From NCBI RefSeq assembly GCF_933775445.1, contig NC_065873.1, forward strand, positions 21,142,001-21,206,000: 64,000 nucleotides of DNA, written 5' to 3'. The notes below the pieces were generated by a model that saw only the letters and a list, made by a program, of their open reading frames with translations, was not told where the DNA came from and made no database searches. Source of the stretch: Argentina anserina. Lineage: Eukaryota > Streptophyta > Magnoliopsida > Rosales > Rosaceae. Below, piece by piece: positions 1-11,059 of this stretch. The first letter of the stretch is position 1, and the number at the start of each line of letters is the position of its first letter. The translations under genes were made by a program, and so were the position numbers.

Positions 1-179
1 CAAATATGTTCATTGCGCATAATAGTTGATGTAAAATGGCATCAGCAACTCGTTGTTCATTAAAGAAAAGATCCAGACTGAGACAGTGTTTATAAGAAGC
101 AAATATAAAAAGAGTTGATAGCAGTATGAATGCAATTGACAGACCTAGGAGCACCTCCGGGTTCAACACTATCACCCTG
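1..179 (-). other. 3' flank of mTERF gene, duplicated at 3045
   Basis: This is the downstream (minus-strand) flank of the intact mTERF gene. The same sequence recurs with about 85-90% identity at 3045-3230, next to the truncated mTERF copy, so the duplication included non-coding DNA. Diverged relatives lie downstream of the plus-strand mTERF pseudogenes near 16985-17060 and 28485-28560. Confidence 0.6.
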
Positions 180-1343
180 TTAAAAATGTCGCAAAGATTG
201 CACATCCTGAATCTTCACTTTCCCACGGTACACATCCAACAATTGAGGTACTCGTCTGATATATTTGTTCACAAACCGATCCAAGAAGTACTCCTCCGAG
301 TTCGATAAAACACCACTCAAACTCAACTCCTCCTGTTTGATCAGTCCTCTCAAATGCAAAACTCTAACGACTGAAAACCTCGGGATCATTTTCTCATCCA
401 AGCTGTAACGAAAAATTGGAGGATATTTCGCAATTGTTAGTGACTGCCACCCCATCTTGTTCACTAAGAAATCCATTATTCCCATTAACTTCTCCTCGGA
501 CATAATCATACACTGTGGATCCTTCTTGAAGGCAGACAGAATATGATCGTCAGACCAACCCCATTTCCTATAAGCCTTCTCACATCGTTTCCACGTCGTC
601 TCTTTGAAATCCAATGCGCAAATAGCAGTCACAAACCTCTGCCTTTGAGGGTCAAAACCCATTTCTTTGACCTTACCCACAAGTTCTCTGAACCCTTCAG
701 GCTTTCTCCTCAATATACGAGGACACCCTGTTAACAAAATAGCAAAAACCAAGTGAGACATGCCCAATTCTCTCCCAAACCCAATATTTGGTAACACATT
801 CTTGGAAAGGTCATCCACGAAGAACCAGGAGCTGCGCTTCCAAACATCGACGGCCATGGAATCAGAGAGCATTACGCTTTTGAGGAAGGTATAAGTGGGT
901 ACAATGTGGTTTTCCAAGCTCCGATTCAAGAGACGTGGTTTGGAGGTCACTGTTGTTGCAACGTGGAACCTCGACATGCCTACCGAGCTCAAAAACTCGA
1001 GCTTTGGCAAAAGGGTTTTCTTCGCATCGGCTAAAGCAAGCCGTGGGATTGCTGCGCGGATAGTTGAGATCTGGGTGTCTGTGAATTCATACTCTCTAAA
1101 AAGGGCTAAAACGGAGTCTGAGGTCACTAGAGATGTAGGCTTTACCTTGCGGGATGATTTAATGGCGGCTTCTGTGTGATCATCAGAGGTGCTGGTCGGT
1201 CTGTTTGAACAGAACAACTGATTTTGAAGACCAAAATGCTTGATTCCCAGGATAATCTTGCCAACATGTACTTGACTAAGGCTAGAAGAAAAGATTGGGT
1301 GTGTGGATCTAAGGCTCTTGCTAAGAATGTAGCAAACTGCCAT
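180..1343 (-). CDS. mTERF family protein, intact, intronless
   Basis: Uninterrupted 387-residue reading frame starting with ATG at 1343 and ending with TAA at 180. The protein is built of the leucine/proline-spaced helical repeats typical of plant mTERF proteins (segments such as PRLALADAKKTLLPKLEFL, GMSRFHVATTV, KKDPQCMIMSEEKLMGIMDFLVNKMGW and MIPRFSVVRVL). These repeats stack into a superhelix that binds nucleic acid in mitochondria or plastids. The N-terminus is rich in Ser, Arg and hydrophobic residues and low in acidic residues, as expected of an organelle targeting peptide; which organelle cannot be told. Length and lack of introns fit the large tandemly duplicated angiosperm mTERF subgroup. 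Three broken relatives lie in this window, so this is the only copy here able to make a full-length protein. Family assignment is firm; the exact function is unknown. Confidence 0.9.
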   Translation of the reverse strand: MAVCYILSKSLRSTHPIFSSSLSQVHVGKIILGIKHFGLQNQLFCSNRPTSTSDDHTEAAIKSSRKVKPTSLVTSDSVLALFREYEFTDTQISTIRAAIPRLALADAKKTLLPKLEFLSSVGMSRFHVATTVTSKPRLLNRSLENHIVPTYTFLKSVMLSDSMAVDVWKRSSWFFVDDLSKNVLPNIGFGRELGMSHLVFAILLTGCPRILRRKPEGFRELVGKVKEMGFDPQRQRFVTAICALDFKETTWKRCEKAYRKWGWSDDHILSAFKKDPQCMIMSEEKLMGIMDFLVNKMGWQSLTIAKYPPIFRYSLDEKMIPRFSVVRVLHLRGLIKQEELSLSGVLSNSEEYFLDRFVNKYIRRVPQLLDVYRGKVKIQDVQSLRHF

Positions 1344-3033
1344 ACTCTTGACTCCTGACAGAGAATGGAGATGGTCGGGTCAATTTTTGTTTCCCCAATT
1401 CCCCCAACCCACAATTCTTCGATTTTTACGGCAGTATATATATATATTTTTTTATTTTCTTTCTAATCACCATATTTGCTCTCTATAGTTCAAAGTTTTA
1501 TTTAGAATGATTCTTGCTACATCACTATAATTGTTATCTAAACTTCAAATATTATTTTTTTTCTTGAATTTTCATATTTATTTTTTTAATTTCTATTCAC
1601 AAATCCTTTATATTCATTCTCATATTCTTATGTTTCAATCGAAAAATGTATTGATTCAATTTTTTTCTATTCTAATCCGAGATTTAATTACTCTAAATTA
1701 AAACCAATGATAACATATAGGTCAATTAATACATATTAGTTTTATAAAATTAATTAACAATAAGATTTTTAACACAATAGATAAATTAGAAATAAAATTT
1801 TTCAACCTGATACTCTACAATTCTACTATAGCAAAACTTAAATTGAATTTTGTTCAACTTCCAAAATATAATATGCTTCTATGGAAAATGAAAATTTGTT
1901 ACAGATTAAAGAGGTGAAATCGTAAATTTGAGTTTTTAAAAAAAATTAAGCTAAGAGTTTATAGAAAGAGTAAAATATAATTTAAATAATTAGTGAAGTA
2001 TAAATAGCAAATATGAAAGTGTATCAGAATCATCCTTTTATTTATAATTGCGCTTTTAATTTGCATATGGTTCGTTCTCATTATAGATGAGCTGGTGAAT
2101 TGGAACAATGACACTCGAGTGACAATCTTGCAAAATATCCCCATGTTTGGTAATTCTGGAATACGCTTATCATGTTTGATATCCCAGGCTATGGGATTAT
2201 TTAGCATATACTGTAACTTATGATCATCAACTCTCCAATTGCACATGAAGTCATGAAGTGCATTTATCTTTAGCCCTGTAATGATTTTATGCTTCACAAC
2301 TATGCATTCAATAACCTTCTCACTCATGTTCATTGTCGTAAGTCAAAACTGATTGCAATGACAGAATAGAATGTTGCACAGAGACTGCACTTTCAGAAAT
2401 TTTATAGCTAGGCGCATACCAAAGACATGCCAAAGAGATACAATGCTCTTTCAATCATATGCAGAGTATACTCTGAGTTCTTCATATGCTCGCCATCAGT
2501 ACTTTCCACCATTATTTCTGACTATTCTCCTACCTTAACTACTTTCCTCTCAAGAAAATGCTTTTACCCTTGATCCCAGATGCAGAATTCCTCCTCTCCA
2601 AGTCACCTGGTTGAGTTAAGAATAGTAAAGAAACAAGTCTCCATTGTCTCTACTAACTATCAATACCTAACAAGAAAGCGAACCTTGTCACTGCTAAAAC
2701 GCCAAAGAACATAAGACTCCCAATAGACGGTATAAAATCAAGTCACCTGTAGATCCAGCAGCTATAAGTTGATCTTTTGTTCGAACTTTTGCCATCTTTG
2801 ACAGAACATAAAACCAATCAGTAACCTACATGCCAACTTTGTAAGAGGTTTCCTCTATCCCAATGCCCCCGAGACATTGTGAACAATGATAATGACACAG
2901 AACTTGTAAATCAATGAAGGACAATGATAAGCTACATCCCTCATAATGTAACAGGACATGAAAGCAATTCAAAACTCAAGTTCTCCTCTTTCATCAACCC
3001 TTTCAAAAGCAAATCAATGCAGAATATAATCAA
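1344..3033. other. Intergenic, AT-rich, no convincing gene
   Basis: About 1.7 kb upstream of the intact mTERF gene. The first 600 bases are strongly AT-rich. A minus-strand open frame at 1959-2333 (start ATG, 124 residues) has a plausible-looking N-terminal half but matches no family I recognise and has no paralogue here. I see no RNA gene or clear transposon ends. Confidence 0.5.
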
Positions 3034-3482
3034 TTAATACGGATCAAATGTGTTTGTTGTGCATGATAGTTGATGTAAAATGACATCAGCCAGTCGTTGT
3101 TTATTAAAGAAAAGATCCAGACTGAGACGCTGTTTAATATAAGCAAAAATAAAAGGAGTTAATAGCAGTGTGAGAGCAAATGACAAACCTAGGAGCACCT
3201 GCGGGTTCAACACTATCACCCTGTTTAAAATGTTGCAAAGATTACACATCCTGAATCTTCACTTTCCCGCGGTACACATTCAACACTTGAGGTACTTGGC
3301 TGATATATCTGTTCACAAACCGATCCAAGAAGGACTCCTCCGAGTTCGATAAAATAATCAACTTCTCCTCTTTGATCAGTCCTTTCAAAAGTAAAACTCT
3401 AGTAACTGAAAACCTAGGGATGATTCTCTCTCCAAGCTGTAACGAAAAACATGAGGATATTCTGCAATTGCTTGTGATTGCT
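3034..3482 (-). pseudogene. mTERF 3'-end fragment, truncated and frameshifted
   Basis: Only the last ~85 codons of an mTERF gene and its 3' flank are present, collinear with 1-~440. Matching blocks include IIPRFSV, LLKGLIKEE, NSEESFLDRFVN and VPQVLNVYRGKVKIQDV. Near 3436 the run gagagaga replaces the family's gagaagaga. This one-base loss puts the upstream part (Q-A-I-A-E-Y-P-H-V-F-R-Y) in a different frame from the downstream part. Homology to the intact gene stops near 3482, about 24 bases before the LTR that begins at 3506, so the 5' part was probably lost with the retrotransposon insertion or a later rearrangement. It cannot encode a functional protein. Confidence 0.85.
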
Positions 3483-3505
3483 GATAACATGGCTGCCATG
3501 ATCTC

Positions 3506-3725
3506 TGCAACTAAACAAGCTTGGAGAAGAAGACAATTCTAGAGAGAATTTGAAGAAAATAGATGTAGTTTAATTTGAGTTGATGAGTGTTAAAAACCAA
3601 ATATTACAGCATACCCCTATTTCTACATAGTAACAAAGGTAAATAGACTATTACAGCTTGAGGTAAAACTTTGAAATTGGAAGCTACATCAGCAGGTAGT
3701 CACTGACTTTCATATTCCTTTAACA
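3506..3725 (-). repeat. 3' long terminal repeat (solo end)
   Basis: 220 bp, TG...CA ends, immediately following the polypurine tract on the minus strand. There is no partner LTR inside the window, so the element is incomplete. Confidence 0.65.
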
Positions 3726-4315
3726 CCTCCCCTCAATCTCAGTGAGGGTTAACAAACTGAGATTGGTGCAGAACTCCTTTAGCATCAGTTCATCTTTAGA
3801 GGGTTCCAGTACCAGTTTCCCTGTGTAAGCAGCTTTCTTTGCATTATTAAGTTCTTCTTTCTCCTTAATAGCAAACAAAACAAGCAATCCCATTATTACA
3901 TCACCAAGATGAACAATTGCACTCTTCAGCTTTTCAAACCACAACTTCAAAAGTTGAACATGTAGATAATCCCTTGTTATCCTTCTGACAACATCACTAT
4001 TATGGTCAGTCACCTTTAGTTGAACATAAATAGCATCCAAAACAACTTCCATCATAGCACTACCATCATCTCTCTTTTCCTTCACTTGTATGAAATTAGA
4101 ACTTTTTCTGGCAACCTCTGTACCTTGAATACCCGAAGCAATACCAACGTTGACTTCAAAAACTTCTTCTCTCTGCTTATTAGAAAGCACAGGAAAGACA
4201 AAGCTAATACAAGAAACTGGATCAACATATTGAATTTCAGTAAAACTGCCACGGTTATCATCAACATAGACATCTTCACCAACAAAATAAACAGGGTTAT
4301 CACCAACAAAACAAC
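3506..4315 (-). mobile_element. Truncated LTR retrotransposon 3' end (internal tail plus 3' LTR)
   Basis: Read on the minus strand, an internal region ends in a purine tract (ATTGAGGGGAGG, 3726-3737). This abuts exactly a 220-bp LTR (3506-3725) that begins TGTTAAAGG and ends TTGCA, that is TG...CA. A purine tract directly before TG is the standard layout upstream of a 3' LTR. Internal sequence 3727-4315 stays open for about 195 codons and ends at the stop inside the purine tract, but it shows no integrase, reverse transcriptase or RNase H motif that I recognise. It could be a captured host fragment or a non-pol ORF. The element is cut near 4316 by the ~500-bp tandem repeat array. No 5' LTR is present. 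Confidence 0.7.
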
Positions 4316-7300
4316 CTATGTGATCAGTATATATATTTAGTGACCCTGTAAAAATTACATCCAATTCGGACCTCTGTTTGACCGTCGAAATTTCCGGTAA
4401 ACCGAAAACACCACTAATATCTCCTAAGGGAGGACCCATTACAAAGATGCGAATACCGAAAACCGTTTACATATATGAAAATCACCTAATTTTTGTTACC
4501 TATCGTGCATGGTCACACAGAGGAACCTATTTAACAAAGCCCCGGTCAAAGGGGTTTCAATATGCAAAACGCCTCTTTTTTTATTGACCGTAGGTACAAA
4601 CGGTCAAACCATGTCCAAAACGGACGAAATTTTTATGAGGTCCTTACATATATATACCGATCACATTTGCTGGTGTCGATCGATCATATTTTGAACTAGA
4701 GTTGGCGATCGCCTAAGTGTCAACTAATGTATCATAACTTTTATATGAGGTTTAGAATAAAATTATCGCATTATGAAGCGATTATATGAAGAAAACTTCT
4801 CGGGATCGATCGACACCAGCCGATGTGATCGGCATATATATTTAGTGACCCTATAAAAGTTTCATCTAATTCGGACTTCGTTTGACCATCATAATTTTTG
4901 GTAAATCGAAAAACCACTAATATGCCATAAGGGATGACCTATTACAAATATGCGAACGCCGAAAGCCGTTGCCATATATGAAATTATCTAATTTTTGTTA
5001 CCTATCATGCGTGGTCGCACTAAATAAATCTATTTGGTGATATAGCGTTAATTAAAACGTCTATAATAAACCCTGTAAAATATCATCGTTAGTATAGAAT
5101 AAGCAGGAATCGTTCTTTCTGGGGAATTGAATGGAACTCTAAACTTTTAGTGTTAACAAATCATGGGGGATTTGAGATTGATTATTAACTACTTTAATAA
5201 AACCTAAATTACTATTTACATGATCGACTTCTCTTTAACAAACTTAAATCAAATTTACCATTACACCACATAATTACAAGTTCAAACCTATCATGCATTC
5301 TAATTTGACCAATTACATACTTTTTAGACACCACTACAATTAGAGCCTTAGGGGATCATTTAATCATGCAAGATTTCAATTAACATTTAGATTGACTTAG
5401 GGCCTAATCTAAATTTGCATGCAATCGAATTCAATAACACTTAGAGTAGAAATCAAATAAGATTACATTTAAGTACCAAATCTTTGTTGGAGACATGTTT
5501 CATATATGGCGTCACCCATCATGGTTTCACATGCAAATTTCCAGAATTTTTAACACTTTTAATCAACACAAACCGAACCTACTTAGGACATGATTCGATT
5601 TGTGTCAATATGGTTGATGAATCTAGCACTCAAACACAATCTTAGGGACTGCATCCAAGCACTAAACTCATATGCACATATCTGAAAATTATCTAAAAGC
5701 ATGAGAAAGATGATTAGAACGCAACAATAGAAATACAAACTCATTAATTATAGGAAACCATCAATTCGGCAAAGATCCAAAAAATCCAATAAAACAATCT
5801 GAAAATTTTGATTCTTGATACAAAACAATAATCCCACACAAACATCATACTACAATCTTTATAGACAAAGTATTGTAAAAAATCAAAAACGAACAAACCC
5901 ATGGAGATGAGTTGCGAGAATCACACGTTGTAGGAACCTTGGAGGTGTGTCTTCAATGGTGATTTTCGGTGGAGATGAAATTTGTATATGAGGGAGAATG
6001 GCTTGCTGTTTTGATGAATGATGTTTGATGTAGTATTTTGGTAGAGATTTGGCTCTTGAATGCAAAGGAGAAGTGATCTCTTTCTTTGTGAATGATGTAC
6101 TATTTATAGAAGAGTTTTGGCTTTTTGAATATTATAGCTTGGACTTTTTCTCCTCAATTTCTTTCACTTATTTTTGTCATTGGTGAGTGCAATCTCCATT
6201 GATAAATTCCTTATTTTTCTTCTTTTTTGGTGTCTCCTCATTTCTCTTTTGCATTAACTATTTTTATTCTCTTTCTTTTTCTTTCTCCTCAAATTCTTTC
6301 ACTTATTTTTGTCATTGATGGGTGCAATCTCCTTTGATAAATTCTTTTTTTTCTACTTTGTAGGTGTCTCATTCTTTCTCTTTTGCATTATCTTTTTTTA
6401 TTCTCTTCCTTTTTCTTTTTCTCTTTTTCTTTCACTTATTTTTGTCATTGGTGGGTGCAATCTCCATTGATAAATTCCTATTTTTTCTCCTTTCTAGGTG
6501 TCTCATTTTTTTTTCCTCATTTGCTTGACTTTTTCTCTATTTTTTTCCCTTATTGTACAATTTGAAAATAATAAAAGAAAAGATGATTCATATAAAAAGA
6601 TCAAGTTACTACAATAGGAGAGTAAGATTAGGAAAGTTACGGAATACAAGTTTAAGTTCAAGTAAGATTTTCTCAAATTGTACGTTTTCTAGTCTAAAAA
6701 TGATTCCTAATGCAAGAAAGACTCTCAAGATATCGCCAATGCGACCAAAATGTAGAAAGATGAAGACTCATAATCCAACTAGGTTTCCTAGTCCTACAAG
6801 GATTGATACTCAAACTAGGACTCTAGACCAATTCTGCGTTTTTAACTCTTATAAACACAAAAATGTATCTAATACCGCCCAAGACTCTTAATACGACTCA
6901 ATAACTCAATAGTACAACAATAAGGGCTAAACAAAGTACAAATAGAGGTAAAAACATGTTAAGAACGTCGCACAAAGTGCTTTTATTATTTGGCAAAGCC
7001 CCAGTCAATGGGGTTTCAATATATTAAAACACCTCTTTTTTAGTTAACCGTTGGTACCAACGAACGAAATTTTTACGGGTTCCCTAAATATATATACCGA
7101 TCACATCTACTGGTGTCGATTGTCCATATTTCAAACTGGAGTTGTCGATCGCCGAAGTGTCCACTAATATATTATAACTTTTATATTAGGTTTATAATAA
7201 AACTATCACATTATGAAGTGACTATATGAAGGAAACTTATCGGAATCGATCGACACCATTCGATGTGATCAGTATATATATTTAGTGATCATTTTAAAAT

Positions 7301-7640
7301 TTCATCCAATTCGGACCTCGTTTGACCGTCGGAATTTCCAGTAAACCAAAAACAACACTAATATGTCATAAGGGGGGACCCATTACCAAGATCCGAATGC
7401 GGAAAGCTGTTTAAATATTTGAAATTACCTAATTTTTGTCATTGATCGTGTGTGGTCGCAACAAGAAAACCCATTTGGCAAAGTCAATGAGGTTTTATTA
7501 TGTAAAAACGCTTCTTTTTTTGTTGACTGTAGGTAGAGACGGTCAAACCATGTTCAACACGGATGAAATTTTTACAGGGTCCCTAAATATATATATCGAT
7601 CACATATTGGTATCGATCGACAATATTTCGCAACTATAAT
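4316..7640. repeat. Tandem array of ~500-bp units, about 2.7 copies, split by an insertion
   Basis: Unit 1 runs about 4321-4826. Unit 2 runs 4827-5037 and resumes at 6987-7265. Unit 3 runs 7266-7640 and is partial. Landmarks recur in phase: tgatcagtatatatattta at 4321, 4827 and 7266; the block TTTGACCGTC; and the motif caaagcccc...ggggttt at 4535 and 6994. Spacings are about 506 and 486 bp. Each unit also contains an internal inverted repeat around an AT-rich centre: cgatcac..tggtgtcgatcgat at 4660-4685 faces atcgatcgacacca..gtgatcg at 4806-4832. No coding capacity is seen. Confidence 0.8.
5038..6986. mobile_element. 1.95-kb non-coding insertion inside the tandem array
   Basis: The array unit is interrupted at TATTTGG (5031-5037) and resumes at an identical TATTTGG (6987-6993), giving a candidate 7-bp target duplication. 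Inserted sequence starts TGATATAGCG and ends GTGCTTTTAT, with no clear terminal inverted repeats. A TATAAATAG box reads on the minus strand near 6103-6113. The stretch 6160-6545 is a thymine-rich tract with three imperfect repeats of a segment around ttcacttatttttgtcattggtg. A short hairpin GCAC-AAA-GTGC sits near the right end (6970-6980). No ORF of known type. It could be an LTR-like or Helitron-like non-autonomous element; the class is unresolved. Confidence 0.6.
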
Positions 7641-8159
7641 TTTTTGTGACTTTTTTTAGAATGTTTTCTAATAATTATTTTATTATTTCAAACCCTAAAA
7701 TTAGAGTATTATATTTTTTCTAATACAAGCCCACAAGGCCCGGCCCATAAAAGCCCGCAAGGCCCAGCTCGCAAAAGCTCGCAAAACCCGCTTTAGGTGG
7801 GCGGCTTGGATCTTCGTATTTGTGAAAATACCTATCCCGGCCCGACCCGACCTGCCACTTATTTAAATTTACCAAGGCCCGGCCCAGTCCCGCCACTCAT
7901 AGGCCGGGCCGGGCCCGTTAACGAGCCGTACACACATATAGCGTAGTATGTGAAAAAGGAAGGATCTCCATACAAATTTTACTCATTTCTCTAAACTGTG
8001 GGACTCTAGTCTTTAGAGAGGGCAAGTAGAGAAGATTTTTAAGAAGGATTATGCGGCTGAAGGAAGTGAAGTTGGGGGAAGCACAAAAAGCCGCTGAAGT
8101 AGTTTAGGCATGAAGACGTTGTACTCTGGTGTATCTGTAACTTCTCAGTTCGGGAGGAC
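7641..8159. other. Intergenic; GGCCCGGCCC-rich transposon relic
   Basis: Positions 7730-7925 hold many copies of GGCCCG/CGGGCC in both orientations in an otherwise AT-rich setting, as in degraded hAT-type elements of plants. The element at 27728-28317 has the same flavour. No terminal repeats could be fixed. The rest (7930-8159) shows nothing recognisable. Confidence 0.45.
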
Positions 8160-8736
8160 CCATGATCTAAATATCGCTTATTGAGAGTTAAGGGGTATAA
8201 TGATATATCGAGAATATATCGGATTTGTTATTTTAATTAAATTTATTAAATTTATGAATGTTATTACAACTAAGTACTAAATAAAAATACACAAATAGTT
8301 CCAAATAATAAAAAGAAATGTCTAGATATGAATTTATTGAATTTGAGACAGATAGGCAATGACTTGGCTTCACATATTAAGTTGAAGGTTTCACCTGATG
8401 ATGTTTTCGGCTTCTCTGATTAAGAGATTGGCGTTCAAAATCACTTTTAATATAAATTTGAAGTTTTTGCGTTTGAAAAATATGAAAATTTTTACTAATT
8501 TGGGACGCATCACATCTCAATTTTGAATTTAGTCATTTTTTCTTCATAAAAGTAAAATGATGACATTTTTATTTGAAATAAAATTTAAAAAAATATGATA
8601 TATCGGGTTAAAATCAAGTTGACCCGATTTATCAGATTCTGATTATGAAATTAGCGTTAACCGATATCTTAAAAAAATATAAAATATCTTATCATTTTTT
8701 TAATATCTAGTATATATCGGAATATTTAGAGCGGAG
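8160..8736. mobile_element. Non-autonomous hAT element, 577 bp
   Basis: Ends form terminal inverted repeats: left CCATGATCTAAATAT, right (reverse complement) CTCCGCTCTAAATAT. Flanked by a perfect 8-bp target duplication GGGAGGAC at 8152-8159 and 8737-8744, the hAT signature. Internal sequence has several gatatatcgg motifs and no coding capacity. It belongs to the same family as 24474-25411. Confidence 0.85.
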
Positions 8737-8744
8737 GGGAGGAC

Positions 8745-9363
8745 TTTATAATTAGAGGAATCGGTGCCGAGAAAAAAGTTGATGAAATATGTTTCAAGTA
8801 AGGACTTTTTTTTTTTTTTGAAAAGTTTCAAGTAAGGACTTGGATGAGCCTGTTACTATTGTTTTTGCAGAAGCACTGGGGTAGACGGTGCCAATGTATC
8901 AGCGAACGTCGCAATAGAATCAAGGTGTTCTTTCCCCGCTGTTTTGTTTGGGTGTCCAATTACGTTGATCTGCATTTCTTCTCCAGTCTAAAACGAACCG
9001 ATTTCTCTAGTGGCCACACATAACAGTGAAAACATGTCAGATTGTTTCACCACTGACATGCTGAGAGAGGAGATTTGGGTGACAGGTTAAGAGGTAGTCA
9101 ATTTTGATTAACCAATGTTTTGAGGAAAGTACCCAAAAGATTGCTACATTTTACACAACATGCCGGGAGATCAGTGTCTTCCATCCACACAACTTCGTCA
9201 TGGATAAAATAAATAAAGGAGAGCAACCTAATCAATTATGAGGAGTCAAAGAGCTCAAGGTACTAACAGAAATCTAGAGAATGAATTACATGATTCTATC
9301 AGACTTAAGAATATGTTGCGAGGAAACTATGTACCTTGGATATACAGTATGCAGGTCGCAATT
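8745..9363. other. Intergenic; small poly-T insertion
   Basis: No gene seen. A 17-bp direct repeat (gtttcaagtaaggactt, 8791-8807 and 8825-8841) brackets a run of T plus gaaaa. This looks like a tiny retroposition scar on the minus strand or a slippage duplication. Confidence 0.45.
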
Positions 9364-10867
9364 CTAGATTTGGGATCCTGCAACAATACCAAAAAGGAAA
9401 ATATGAATCAGCTTTGACCAACCACCAGATAAATGTTACAAACGGTGAATACCGAATGCAGGGTGTATTCAGGTTCAGTCAAAGCTCACAATAACACAGT
9501 AGCACAAAACCTTCCAATCAAATATTTGCTCGATGAATTGTAATGATTCGCATTATGTTCATTTTATATGCAAGCCAGAATAACAAAAAATAGGCTATCT
9601 ACTGCTTAATCTGAAGTCATGCAAATGCACATCTGGTATCAACAAATCAAAATGTCTCTTCTTTAGAAATTCCAAGGATAAAAAGAAATTCATCTCTACA
9701 CCCAAATGAAATGAGTTTAGTATTTCATACCTGACATCCTAGAAGCCGCATATATATCAGATCTTAAGCATATCACATCTGCGTCTGGCCTTTGTTTCCC
9801 TCTCGTGAACCTCTCAGTGATCTTAACTTGGATGATGGCCTAATTTGATTTATCAAAGGAACATCTTCATCATCCTCATCTTGTTCTTCTTCATCTTGAG
9901 CATTTTCATGGTCAGATCCACTAATTGAGTCCTCTTCTTCACTTGAGTCATGATCATCAAAGAGCCTCTTTCCCTGTATATTACACCTTTTCCGTGGACG
10001 ACCCCTGCGCCTTATAGAGGTCCCATCTTTTTCTTCTGCAATTATGCAACATCTGTCTTTATACATATAAACTATATGAGAGTTTATTACGAGTACCGTA
10101 ATGGAATAAAAATATACAGTAAAGGGTACCCAATTCCATTTTAGCTGTACCTTGGACGCCTTCAATCTTTGCAAATTTTTCCCGCAAGGTTTGAACGAAT
10201 GTGTGATAAGGACGCCAGCCACTAGGATCTTCATCCATATTTACATTCTCCGGTCGATTTTGAATATTGACATTACTACTTGCAGAAGTAAATATAACAA
10301 TTTAGACAAGTAAATAGTGATATAATCAAAATGGAGATGACAGCTTATGTATATAAAAGAATGTCTTACATCTCAAGAATATCAGGTGTAGACAATTTGG
10401 ACACAAAATGGAACACAGCACCTTCCAGAAAGGACAACTGCTTGGGGGCATCTATAAAAGCATATTCAACTCCCTGGTTCACGATTTTCAAAATGTCTGA
10501 TTTGTGCTTGTTTTTGGAAGCACCTACAAATGTCCCAGAAAGCTGAGCAGCTAGTGCTTGGAACTCTTGAAAATGCTTGCTTGCTAAAGATTCATCATCA
10601 CCTCTAGATAGTTCAATCATATACCGATTGTAGGCCTAGTCAATACAGGAAGATAATAAATTAACTATATATGTGAATAAGATGAATAAACTCTACGAGG
10701 ACCATTTATTCACGATTCACGGGTCATACCATTTTCAGTGCTTCCAAGAAAGTTTTTGCAAGATCATCATCATTCTTCTTCAGGAAAGTTATCAGGTGCT
10801 TAACTATCTCAGCTACACTTGTACCGTGCATCACAAATCGAGATATAATCTCTGGACCTAGGCACTC
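9364..10867 (-). pseudogene. SCC3: 3' fragment of cohesin subunit SCC3/STAG gene, 5'-truncated
   Basis: Five minus-strand exons with canonical splice sites can be traced: 10730-10867, 10370-10635, 10151-10278, 9731-10025 and 9364-9377. They encode SCC3-like blocks in order: GPEIISRFVMHGT, LEALKMAYNRYMIELSRGDDESLASK, LSGTFVGASKNKHKSDILK, YAFIDAPKQLSFLEGAVFHFVSK, MDEDPSGWRPYHTFVQTLREKFAK, RRRGRPRKR and a long acidic stretch. SCC3 holds sister chromatids together as part of cohesin and is normally more than 1000 residues; only about the last 280 codons are here. Upstream DNA (10868-13500) has no SCC3 exon but transposon sequence. In the fourth exon the frame runs to a TGA at 9773, whereas the expected junction to the last exon (A-S-R-M-S-G-S-Q-I) is in another frame. 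This is either an early stop or a one-base loss near 9786. Retained introns mean a DNA-level copy, not a processed one. Confidence 0.8.
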
Positions 10868-10992
10868 CTGCATTAAGCATTTATCCAACCGTAATTATAA
10901 TACATTTTGGGACTCCTACAAGCGCACAGGCCATCAATCTACCACATGATTGCCATTTAATAAAACGAAATATTATTTCACAAAAAAAAAAA

Positions 10993-11012
10993 ATATATAT
11001 ATATATATATAT
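10993..11012. repeat. AT microsatellite
   Basis: (AT)10 run directly after an A-tract, at the broken 5' edge of the SCC3 fragment. Confidence 0.9.
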
Positions 11013-11059
11013 GATTTCTTTAAATTGCCATAGATATTTAATATTTTCTTCTTCTTTTT

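Noticed and set aside
1959..2333. 124-residue minus-strand frame near the mTERF gene
   Set aside because: No family match, low-information C-terminal half and no splice context; kept only as a note in the intergenic entry.
3720..4439. 239-residue open frame as a stand-alone gene
   Set aside because: Its N-terminal ~40 codons lie in the ~500-bp tandem repeat and its end lies in the LTR purine tract, so it is a chance fusion over transposon sequence.
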